The notes under the pieces are model-generated. The model was not told where the DNA came from and did not search any database. It worked only from the letters and a program-made list of their open reading frames with translations. Below, one piece after another: positions 15,890 to 23,115 of a stretch of DNA of 64,000 nt. The translations under genes were made by a program, and so were the position numbers. Source of the DNA: Chryseosolibacter sp964551035 (GTDB lineage Bacteria > Bacteroidota > Bacteroidia > Cytophagales > Cyclobacteriaceae); the NCBI GenBank assembly GCA_964551035.1, contig CAZKBK010000005.1, forward strand, positions 1 to 64,000, given 5' to 3'. Position 1 is the stretch's first letter, and the number at the start of each line of letters is the position of its first letter.

Positions 15890-17374
15890 TCATGAAATCG
15901 ATCTAATCAATTCCTTAAGTTCTTCGGTCCGAGGACCCGGCGCATTGTCATGAACTAACTTTCCCTCTCTGTCGTACAACATGTAGTGCGGAAGGATCAG
16001 AGGGCCGAAGGTTTGCTCCATTGAGTTCAAACCGGTAGAGTCCGCATAGAAACTTTGGTCAGAATAACGAACAATGTGCGATTTCTCCACGTGCCTCCAC
16101 CGGCATACACTTTGGTCAACCGCGATAAACAGCACAATTAGGTCGTTTCCCACTGTGTCCTGAATGGCTTCGCTTGCCGCTAAATCGAAAACGCATGCTG
16201 AGCATTCCATGGACCAGAAATGCACGTAAATCATTTTACCTCGATAGCGCTGTAAAAGGAGGTCCGATGGAACTGGGATTAAATGCCGGTCCTTAACTAC
16301 CAATCCTTTCAAAATCGGTTTGACACCGTGTTTCTGAGTTAAGTAGTCAGCCCAGGCCTTATTGTTCGAAATCTTTCTAAAACCCGAAAGAACATCCCGG
16401 CGACTCGCAGTGGGCATTTCCGAAAGGGAATTGTCAAGGACCTTTAAAAGCAAAGACTTGATTACGAGACTGTCCGGACTGACACCCGTCAACACATCCA
16501 GAGACTTTGTTAGATTGTAACTATGAACCATTTCGCCCTCCAGGAAATCAACATAACGCGTCAGAAAGTCGTCGTAGAAAGTGAAGCGCAGAAGATCAGT
16601 CGTTGATAAATCGGGATCACCTACAACCCGTCGGTATGTTTCGACAGAAAGCAACTCCTTAACACGCGCTTGGTCCTCAAGGCAAAGATGCTCATCATCA
16701 AAAAGTCGAAGCTTTCTGACATTGAACGCTGAACGGACGCGGAGATAGTTACCGACATCCTCTGGTATCAATTCCTGGCGCCTCATGGAATCCACCTTCT
16801 TCTGTTCAATTTCAAGATGATCAAGCGCAGTTTTCCTGAGCACGCGTAGCATTTCCTTCAGGGGCATGTCATCACCCAGGCTAGACGCGTTCGTTGCAAC
16901 CCTTTCGACGTAATAGAAATCATCCAATGGACGACGTCCTGCATCATTCCGATGAACCAGCTGCTGCGCCTCGTACAATGGATTTTGAAGGTTGTTGGTG
17001 TGGGAACTGATAACAAGTGACCCCTGGCTGTCAAGGGACAATTGGATAACATCCCCTGCACGGGTGAGGAACTGCTGCGTGACCTGATAGTCATCTTGAT
17101 ATGCGATGTCCACATATTCCTCGGCGGTTGAAATCTCCACGGTCCATTGACCCGGAACAAAGTGGATCACTCTTGCAATAAGGTCGCGGTCGACATACTT
17201 AATCCGCGCATGACGTTGAACAAAAGTAGACGTTTGATTCGTATCCAGCAGGATCGAAATTGTACGCTGCTCTAACACCTCATTGCCAGAGTCCCTTCCG
17301 CAATTTAATAGAAAGATGCCGGTCAGGATAGTCGCGGTCAGCGATCCGAGCGTTGTCTTTCTTTGAGGAGTCAT
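15890..17374 (-). CDS. TlpA-like thiol-disulfide protein, probable lipoprotein
   Basis: 494 residues from the ATG at 17374, which gives a signal sequence (SLTATILTGIFLL) and a Cys in LLNC that could be lipidated, although Asn before Cys is unusual. An upstream ATG at 17422 would overlap the previous gene by 35 bases. The C-terminal ~140 residues form a thioredoxin/TlpA domain with the active site CSAC in YVHFWSMECSACVFDL and the cis-Pro region ILPHYMLYDREGK. The middle is helical. Such proteins reduce or isomerise disulfides outside the cytoplasm; here the likely client is the four-Cys peptide. Confidence 0.85.
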   Translation of the reverse strand: MTPQRKTTLGSLTATILTGIFLLNCGRDSGNEVLEQRTISILLDTNQTSTFVQRHARIKYVDRDLIARVIHFVPGQWTVEISTAEEYVDIAYQDDYQVTQQFLTRAGDVIQLSLDSQGSLVISSHTNNLQNPLYEAQQLVHRNDAGRRPLDDFYYVERVATNASSLGDDMPLKEMLRVLRKTALDHLEIEQKKVDSMRRQELIPEDVGNYLRVRSAFNVRKLRLFDDEHLCLEDQARVKELLSVETYRRVVGDPDLSTTDLLRFTFYDDFLTRYVDFLEGEMVHSYNLTKSLDVLTGVSPDSLVIKSLLLKVLDNSLSEMPTASRRDVLSGFRKISNNKAWADYLTQKHGVKPILKGLVVKDRHLIPVPSDLLLQRYRGKMIYVHFWSMECSACVFDLAASEAIQDTVGNDLIVLFIAVDQSVCRWRHVEKSHIVRYSDQSFYADSTGLNSMEQTFGPLILPHYMLYDREGKLVHDNAPGPRTEELKELIRSIS

Positions 17375-17387
17375 CAGGAAAAAAAAG

Positions 17388-18662
17388 TTAGTGAGTTCCG
17401 AATTGCTGATCCAGTGTTCCAAACCTCTCTAACGACTTGATTGTCTCCGGTGGCAGGGGATGTTCCTTAAGTAAATCGAAGGTTCGCCAAAACGCTGAAT
17501 CATACAGCCCTTTATCAGTGCGACTCGGATTAAATCGGTCAAGTGCCTGGCGCTTCTTTATCCGATCGTAGTTGTCAGTTTGGGGCGGCTCAAACCAAAG
17601 CGTCTCGATGTCGAATTCCTGATCGTCTTCATTCCGGTTAATGTACCGAGGTTGAACCGTTTTAATAAAATATGGATAGTAGCTATCCCCGTATTTTCTA
17701 AAACGGACTTGCACCTGGTGGTTCAATCGTCCATGCCATCCATGGGTCAACTGAAATTCTGTGATGGCCAGATCCGATGAATTAATTTTAAAATAGTTTT
17801 CTCCCGTGGGTTCTCTTGGCACCACTCCCTCGCTAAAAGCAACTTGATAAACAGAATCAACGCCCTCAATCGATACGTTCATCAATTTAAACCGATAATG
17901 GTCATCAACGTATCGTTTCAGATTCGAGATGTTGAACATATTAGAGGCGCGTCGAAACGTTCGAATGTAGTTGGATTCATATAAGCGATAAATGGGATTT
18001 AAAGGAACGCTCCACTGCCTTGCAACGGCGTCGGATGCTCCTGCTAACAGGGCGCTCACAATCAAGCTGTCAACATCCCCATGGTCAACAGTTTCCCTCC
18101 TTAGTGATTCCTGAATGATGATTCTGTCTGTGTCCGTCTTGTAGCTATGGTCTTGCACGGTTACCGCTGCTTCAACGAGCTGGGTATATAGCCTTCCTTC
18201 CGTGGAAACTTTTCTATAAAGCCCAGTTAATGAGTGTGGCTGCCTGGGGAAGTTGTCTGGTATGCTCGAAACAGCCCCTACAAACAAAGCTTTGAGCCTT
18301 TCGCCCGGGTCTCTAATGACAATCTCTTGTAATTGCATTGGCTCTGCCTCCATGAAGATGGAACCGAATTCGCCATCGATGCCGTATCGCACGGGCAGTG
18401 AAACCGTCCCGAAACCTAAATGCCGAATAATGAGAGTATCATTAACAAGCTCTTTCGGGACATTAAGAGAAAATGTGCCGTCGTCGGCAGAGAAAGCACC
18501 CAGATGGTTGAAGTTCTTTATTAGACAGGCGGCATTGCCAATAGGAGCGTTAGAACCCTTTTCAAGCAATCTTCCCTTCAATTCGATAGAACCGACCTCT
18601 TGAGCGGAAAGCCGTGAGGTCAGGACTAAAGTAACCAATAGTGCTTGCAAAAGGAATTTCAT
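17388..18662 (-). CDS. CarboxypepD_reg-like secreted protein of the peptide operon
   Basis: 424 residues from the ATG at 18662, with a signal peptide (MKFLLQALLVTLVLTSRLSA). Residues ~22-110 are a carboxypeptidase-D regulatory-like beta domain (IELKGRLLEKGSNAPIGNA, FSADDGTFSLNVP, LIIRHLGFGTV), followed by a DUF-type C-terminal domain rich in aromatics (LTGLYRKVSTEGRLY, YLRVN-like strands, FRKYGDSYYPYFIK). In Bacteroidota this combination is common beside TonB systems and bacteriocin-like loci. The role is unknown; it may be a cell-envelope immunity or assembly factor (inference). It ends 13 bases before the TlpA-like start. Confidence 0.8.
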   Translation of the reverse strand: MKFLLQALLVTLVLTSRLSAQEVGSIELKGRLLEKGSNAPIGNAACLIKNFNHLGAFSADDGTFSLNVPKELVNDTLIIRHLGFGTVSLPVRYGIDGEFGSIFMEAEPMQLQEIVIRDPGERLKALFVGAVSSIPDNFPRQPHSLTGLYRKVSTEGRLYTQLVEAAVTVQDHSYKTDTDRIIIQESLRRETVDHGDVDSLIVSALLAGASDAVARQWSVPLNPIYRLYESNYIRTFRRASNMFNISNLKRYVDDHYRFKLMNVSIEGVDSVYQVAFSEGVVPREPTGENYFKINSSDLAITEFQLTHGWHGRLNHQVQVRFRKYGDSYYPYFIKTVQPRYINRNEDDQEFDIETLWFEPPQTDNYDRIKKRQALDRFNPSRTDKGLYDSAFWRTFDLLKEHPLPPETIKSLERFGTLDQQFGTH

Positions 18663-18720
18663 ATAGTATTCTTTGCTAAAGTACACAGTTGTTCACTGTG
18701 TACTTTTAACATTCAAGGAG

Positions 18721-18993
18721 CTAGTAGCTGTACCAGTCAGTGTTACAATCGCCACCTTCCTGCCCCATAGGTATCCCCAACTGCGTTGCAATATTCCAAT
18801 AGGCTATTCCAGGGGTTCCATTGTTGCAACCGTGGTAGTTAAAATAATAAGCTGAGGCTCCCGGATTGCACGATATAATAGCATACTGTGTTGCACAGTA
18901 TTCCTCTTGGGTCTGCCCGCCCCTCAACTTTGCGAGTTCGTTTTTACTGAGGAATCGTTCCCTCGGTAAGTTTAAATCTTTAATGCTTTGCAT
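18721..18993 (-). CDS. Double-glycine precursor peptide with four cysteines
   Basis: 90 residues. Residues 1-26 are a typical Bacteroidota double-glycine leader (IKDLNLPRERFLSKNELAKL then RGG), matching the natural-product leader style that C39 peptidases cut. The predicted 64-residue core is rich in Tyr, Asn and Gly and has four cysteines at precursor positions 33, 42, 56 and 83, enough for two disulfides; a second Gly-Gly precedes Cys83. No lanthionine, YcaO or radical-SAM enzyme is encoded in the island, so the expected modification is disulfide formation by the VKOR-thioredoxin protein. The role is probably antimicrobial or signalling (inference). Confidence 0.85.
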   Translation of the reverse strand: MQSIKDLNLPRERFLSKNELAKLRGGQTQEEYCATQYAIISCNPGASAYYFNYHGCNNGTPGIAYWNIATQLGIPMGQEGGDCNTDWYSY

Positions 18994-18997
18994 TGTT

Positions 18998-19129
18998 CTA
19001 AAAAATTATGTTTTGCCTACTGTTCGGCATCGGCATTCCGGGCGCCTTTACTGCAACGCCATCGGCCAATGATAGCGTTTCGTAGTCTACTATAATCGGA
19101 CTCGGATGCCTTTCCAAATCAAAGTTCAT
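18998..19129 (-). CDS. 43-residue ORF between regulator and precursor
   Basis: The ATG at 19129 overlaps the HTH gene stop by 11 bases, and the TAG ends 4 bases before the precursor start, so it fits the operon exactly. The peptide begins MNFDLERHPSPIIVDYETLS and continues LADGVAVKAPGMPMPNSRQN before a short hydrophobic end. It has no Cys, no Gly-Gly and no signal sequence. It could be a second peptide, an immunity or regulatory peptide, or a leader ORF that couples translation. Its position rather than its sequence is the evidence. Confidence 0.45.
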   Translation of the reverse strand: MNFDLERHPSPIIVDYETLSLADGVAVKAPGMPMPNSRQNIIF

Positions 19130-19394
19130 TTTCTATTATACCTTGATAAGGGGTGTCCATGTCGTTAAGTTGAAATCCGAGAACAAGCCTACACGGGGTC
19201 GAATAGTAGTAGGTTTGTCGAATCCTATCGTAGAGTATTGGACCGCCTAGCTGACGAAGGATTTCAAGGTATTCCATCAATGTGCTCCTCGATAAGTTCA
19301 ACTTTTCTGCAAATTCGCTTGGAACCCCGGTTCTCCGCTTTCTTATCAGATCATCCATGTAACTCAGGCGGTCTATGTATCTCTGAAAATCCAT
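19119..19394 (-). CDS. HTH-domain regulator of the peptide operon
   Basis: 91 residues. Residues 5-60 are a winged-helix-type HTH (IDRLSYMDDLIRKRRTGVP, SEFAEKLNLSRSTLMEYLEI, LRQLGGPILYDR), followed by QTYYYSTPCRLVLGFQL. Short HTH proteins of this kind are frequent in Bacteroidota bacteriocin-like clusters. The start codon shares one base with the stop of the VKOR gene (TAATG), which shows translational coupling. Its target is likely the operon promoter, but no operator was recognised. Confidence 0.75.
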   Translation of the reverse strand: MDFQRYIDRLSYMDDLIRKRRTGVPSEFAEKLNLSRSTLMEYLEILRQLGGPILYDRIRQTYYYSTPCRLVLGFQLNDMDTPYQGIIENEL

Positions 19395-20965
19395 TAGTTA
19401 GTTGCCACTTTGCTCAAGTGATCGATAAAATAAGCCAGGTCCTTGATCTGGTATTCTTTAGGCAACTTGTGGGCGTTGACAAAAATGGCTGGTGTCGTGG
19501 TGATCTTTGACACCTGGAATGCTTTTCGGTGGGCGTCAAGTATTGCCTCAAGATTATTCGGGGTCTCCTCCGGCGAAATGGTTCGCCATGCTTCTCTTGG
19601 TGCCGCATACCATGATCTAAGGAAGGTTAACGCGACGTCACCCTTGCCCTCGCCAAATAATCTTGATAAGTGTGATAACACTTGCCGATTGTGGTCACGA
19701 ACTGAAAAAATTAGGGTTACACGGAATTGCGCTCGGAAAGATATGTCATGCAATTGTTCAAAAGACGTGCGACAAGACATACATTCAAGGTCGAGAAACG
19801 CGATCACCTCAAGAGCCGAGGACGCATCCCCATAGCAAAAGAGGCCATCTCTCTGTTCAAGATCTAGGGCTTGCCCTCGACGAAGTAAATATTGAAACAG
19901 ACCTGCATCACGTCGAAACCGAAGAAATGACAGCCTAATCGTTTGGAGTCCACCTTCGGTCAATCGGTTCAGCCTGATTAGCAAATGGCTTAAAGTCACA
20001 ACCGAGAGCACGCCCATGTAATCCGCAAAAAATGCAAACGAAAAGTCGAGCTGACCAATTGTTTGGTATAGTAGAAATGGAATGATCGAAAGTAGGGAAA
20101 GGATCGAAAGGCATAGACGGCACCAAATCCTCAAGATAAACGCCTGGTGAAAAATCGAGTAAAAAATAAACGGGGTCGCCGCGACTGACACGAGAAATAT
20201 CCCGGCATATGCTACGCTATTGGGGCGAGCGAGAAGGATAATAGTGTTGGTAATGAAATAAATGACACTGACGTCCGCCAATTCAATCCAACCAAAAACC
20301 CTTGCGCCCTTGGAATCTAATACGGCATTGCAACTATTGGGATTCGGCAAATTGCACTTACCAGCCAGAAAACTGTACTTTGTCTTCCGTAACAATATTG
20401 CAACAGACAACACAACGCCAACAACGCACAAAACCACGCTAAGAACCACGAAAATGTCAAATTTCACCGAATGCGCCCGCGCGTCATGTGCATGCATCAA
20501 CATAAAAGTTAGCGCAACGAATGGAAGGAGATACAGAAGGTTTTTTATCAGTTCGTTGTTGCTAGCGGGAATCCTTTTATGTTGGACGGTTGAGCCATCT
20601 ATTACAATACAAATGCCACCGTAGCTATTAAAAAAGGCCTCTTTCGTCGTTATTCGATCCTTGTCCTCTGAATCGTAGTATCTTACCAAGTTCCCTCTAG
20701 TCAATTCTCTTACAAAAACCAGTTGCCCACTATCATTCGATAAATGGGCGATAAAGGACATTTTCAGATTCTCTAACTCCGGCACAGTTAGTCTGACAGC
20801 AACATGGTCTATACGTTGTTGGTCTAAAAAGTCCGTTATGCTCTTCAGCGAAGGATACTCAGGATGGGAAAGGAGACCCTCTTCCAGGGCATTGTACGCA
20901 ACATTGATACTAAGGTGCCGTAGCGCGCGTCTTACCACGCGAACTGTATTGTCGTTGGGGGTCAT
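19394..20965 (-). CDS. VKOR-thioredoxin disulfide generator with degenerate C39-like N-terminus
   Basis: 523 residues. Residues 1-125 resemble a peptidase C39 domain (LSINVAYNALEEGLLSHPEY, IDHVAVRLTVPEL) but lack the catalytic Cys, as in C39-like domains that bind leaders without cutting. Residues ~145-325 form a VKOR membrane domain with Cys pairs in KCNLPNPNSCNAV and the active-site CxxC IWCRLC. The C-terminal ~170 residues form a thioredoxin-like domain with CxxC in LECMSC and a cis-Pro in TTTPAIFVN. VKOR uses quinone to oxidise its thioredoxin partner, which then forms disulfides in substrates. It is the first gene of the operon, and its likely client is the four-Cys peptide. Confidence 0.88.
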   Translation of the reverse strand: MTPNDNTVRVVRRALRHLSINVAYNALEEGLLSHPEYPSLKSITDFLDQQRIDHVAVRLTVPELENLKMSFIAHLSNDSGQLVFVRELTRGNLVRYYDSEDKDRITTKEAFFNSYGGICIVIDGSTVQHKRIPASNNELIKNLLYLLPFVALTFMLMHAHDARAHSVKFDIFVVLSVVLCVVGVVLSVAILLRKTKYSFLAGKCNLPNPNSCNAVLDSKGARVFGWIELADVSVIYFITNTIILLARPNSVAYAGIFLVSVAATPFIFYSIFHQAFILRIWCRLCLSILSLLSIIPFLLYQTIGQLDFSFAFFADYMGVLSVVTLSHLLIRLNRLTEGGLQTIRLSFLRFRRDAGLFQYLLRRGQALDLEQRDGLFCYGDASSALEVIAFLDLECMSCRTSFEQLHDISFRAQFRVTLIFSVRDHNRQVLSHLSRLFGEGKGDVALTFLRSWYAAPREAWRTISPEETPNNLEAILDAHRKAFQVSKITTTPAIFVNAHKLPKEYQIKDLAYFIDHLSKVATN

Positions 20966-21251
20966 TTTCTTTCGCTAATGATACACTCAATTTTGTGAGC
21001 TGACAAACAAAATCTAATATAATACTTTTGAGCGACGGCAGCAAAATGCTGTTTCCTTTTTATTCACATCGTCACAACGCAGACCGCCGATATGTTACAG
21101 AAAACCGGCAGAGCAAATGCGCCCAAACCTTTCCCGGAGTCTCCAAGCCCCGGCTCATGTGAGCAGTTTTTGAAAGCCAGGGCTAGCCGACCAATTAAGA
21201 AATCTTCTCCGTATTTTCACATATTTTTGGAGGCCGCAACAACTCATCCCT
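20966..21251. other. Right end of island: promoter region of two divergent units
   Basis: 286 bases that must contain the promoter of the leftward peptide operon and of the rightward mnmH. AT-rich around 21001-21030. TACTTTTG at 21023-21030 (rightward) and TATTTTTG at 21222-21229 fit TAnnTTTG. On the other strand only a near match (TTAGATTTTG) is seen. No gene was recognised. Confidence 0.5.
21222..21229 (+). promoter_or_regulatory. -7-like element TATTTTTG before intact mnmH
   Basis: Matches TAnnTTTG and ends 22 bases before the ATG, exactly as at the left copy. There is no TTTG at the -33 position. It may allow the intact mnmH to be expressed despite the island. Confidence 0.4.
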
Positions 21252-21677
21252 ATGACCGTCGACATCCACGAATTTCTCGCCCTGCGGAAATCTCTTCCGG
21301 TGGTGGACGTTCGCTCGGAGGGTGAATTCCTTCAGGGTCACATTCCGGGTGTCATCAACATCCCCATCCTCAACGACAGCGAGCGTAAAGCCGTCGGCAT
21401 TGACTACAAACAGAAAGGTCAGCTTGAGGCCATCAAGACCGGCTTCCGGCTCGTCGGGCCGCGGATCATCGACCTTGTCGAAGAGGCGGAACGCCTGTCG
21501 CCAGAGCGCGAGATGATCGTGCACTGCTGGCGCGGGGGGATGCGGTCCGCGAACTTCTGCCACTTCATGGGCATGGCCCGGGTGCGGACGCACCAGCTCA
21601 AGGGAGGGTACAAATCGTACCGCCACCTGGCGCTGGAGTCGTTCACGACGCCTTTTCAATTTGTCGTGGTCGGCGGC
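21252..21677 (+). repeat. 426-bp direct repeat, right copy
   Basis: Identical by eye to 11727-12152. It forms the first 142 codons of the intact mnmH. The upstream flank here is different from that of the left copy. Confidence 0.95.
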
Positions 21678-22271
21678 AGCACGGGCAGCGGCAAGACGGA
21701 TATCCTTCACGCGCTGGCGCGCAAGGGTGAACAGGTCATCGACCTTGAACACCTCGCCAGCCACAAGGGCTCCGTGTTCGGCGGCATGCTCATGCCCCCC
21801 CAGCCCACCACGGAACAGTTCCAGAACGATCTCTTCGAGGCTATTCTCAAGCTCGATGTCACGCGCCGGATCTGGATCGAAGATGAGTCGATCGCCGTGG
21901 GAAAGATCTTCCTGCCGGAGCCCCTGTGGAGGACGATGAGCATTAGCCCACTCGTCGAAATCGTGGTGGACAAGGAGACGCGGGTACGGCGCCTCACGAG
22001 CGAATACGGCGCTGCCGAAAAGAGTCAGTTTCTCTCAGGCATGGAGAAGATCGTAAAGAAGCTCGGTGGGCAGCACTTCAAAAACGCCAAAGAAAAACTC
22101 CTGCAGGGCGCGATCGCTTCCACCATCGAGATCCTCCTGAATTACTACGACAAGGCCTACGCGACCGGGCTGTCCAAAAAGCAACAGCGCATCGCACACC
22201 GCCAGACCTGGGATGGCGTCGATGCCGACGTGTGTGCGGCGCAGCTTGTGGCAGCGCTAAAACAACAATAG
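21252..22271 (+). CDS. mnmH: tRNA 2-selenouridine synthase MnmH (SelU)
   Basis: 339 residues, near the usual length. Residues 1-125 are the rhodanese domain (PVVDVRSEGEF, active Cys in VHCWRGGMRSANF); residues ~140-339 form the P-loop domain with Walker A GGSTGSGKT and IDLEHLASHKGSVFGG, a MnmH hallmark. The enzyme converts the 2-thiouridine at the wobble position of certain tRNAs to 2-selenouridine through a geranylated intermediate, using selenophosphate. selD lies downstream in the same direction. The 5' flank is island DNA, so its expression depends on a different promoter from the original. All key residues are present. Confidence 0.95.
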   Translation: MTVDIHEFLALRKSLPVVDVRSEGEFLQGHIPGVINIPILNDSERKAVGIDYKQKGQLEAIKTGFRLVGPRIIDLVEEAERLSPEREMIVHCWRGGMRSANFCHFMGMARVRTHQLKGGYKSYRHLALESFTTPFQFVVVGGSTGSGKTDILHALARKGEQVIDLEHLASHKGSVFGGMLMPPQPTTEQFQNDLFEAILKLDVTRRIWIEDESIAVGKIFLPEPLWRTMSISPLVEIVVDKETRVRRLTSEYGAAEKSQFLSGMEKIVKKLGGQHFKNAKEKLLQGAIASTIEILLNYYDKAYATGLSKKQQRIAHRQTWDGVDADVCAAQLVAALKQQ

Positions 22272-22285
22272 CACCACAACGGCGC

Positions 22286-23087
22286 CGAATCCTGATTCCC
22301 GACGTTGAATTTAGAGTGATGAACGGAGAATGACGAGTGATGAGCTCTTTACGCGTTGTGGATCGGTTTCGAGGGGCCACCGCTCATAGCTCGTCACTCG
22401 TCTCTCATAATTCTAAACTCAACTTCTCCCTTCCAACTTCCGAANNNNNNNNNNNNNNNNNNNNNNNNNNNNNNNNNNNNNNNNNNNNNNNNNNNNNNNN
22501 NNNNNNNNNNNNNNNNNNNNNNNNNNNNNNNNNNNNNNNNNNNNTTACGTCGTTGTGGACCGGTTTCGAGGGGCCACCGTTCATAACTCGTCACTCGTCT
22601 CTCATAATTCTAAACTCAACTTCTCCCTTCCAACTTCCGAATCCTGATTCCCGACGTTGAATTTAGTGTGATGAGCGGAGAATGACGAGTGATGAGTTTT
22701 TACGTCGTTGTGGACCGGTTTCGAGGGGCCACCGTTCATAACTCGTCACTCGTCACTCATTATTCTAAACTCAACTTCTCCCTTCCAACTTCCCGAATCC
22801 TGATTCCCGACGTTGAATTTAGAGTGATGAACGGAGAATGACGAGTGATGAGCTTTTTACGTCGTTGTGGACAGGTTTCGAGGGGCCACCGTTCATAGCT
22901 CGTCACTCGTCTCTCATTATTCTAAACTCAACTTCTCCCTTCCACTTCCCGAATCCTGATTCCCGACGTTGAATTTAGAGTGATGAACGGAGAATGACGA
23001 GTGATGAGCTCTTTACGTCGTCGTGGACCGGTTTCTAGGGGCCACCGTTCATAGCTCGTCACTCGTCTCTCATTATTCTAACTCAAA
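22286..23087. repeat. ~155-bp tandem repeat array between mnmH and selD
   Basis: Units begin with CGAATCCTGATTCCCGACG at 22286, 22441, 22638, 22794 and 22950, spaced 155-156 bases, with the 100-N gap inside the array. Each unit is itself an imperfect inverted repeat: GTTGAATTTAGAGTGATGA on the left pairs with TCTCATTATTCTAAACTCAA on the right. Units differ at a few positions. No coding capacity. Transcripts would fold into serial hairpins. Confidence 0.92.
22445..22544. other. Assembly gap (100 N)
   Basis: Exactly 100 N, the usual placeholder for unknown length, placed inside the tandem repeat. The true copy number is therefore unknown. Confidence 0.98.
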
Positions 23088-23115
23088 CATTGCGGCAATC
23101 TCATAAATTTGCCGG

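Larger units (their letters stand above)
12153..21251. mobile_element. 9.1-kb island between the mnmH direct repeats
   Basis: All eight genes inside are leftward and belong to one peptide maturation and export system. The segment is visibly more AT-rich than the flanking mnmH/selD DNA. It is bounded by 426-bp direct repeats, as expected if a circular molecule carrying that stretch of mnmH had recombined into the gene. No integrase, transposase, relaxase or replication gene is present, so it does not look like a self-mobile element. An assembly artefact at the repeat is possible. Confidence 0.55.

Noticed and set aside
12153..21251. Interpretation of the island as an integrative conjugative element or transposon
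   Set aside because: No integrase, transposase, relaxase or terminal inverted repeats were found; only the long direct repeats support insertion.
22337..22660. Open frames spanning the N gap
   Set aside because: They consist of tandem-repeat sequence and unknown bases and have no protein character.
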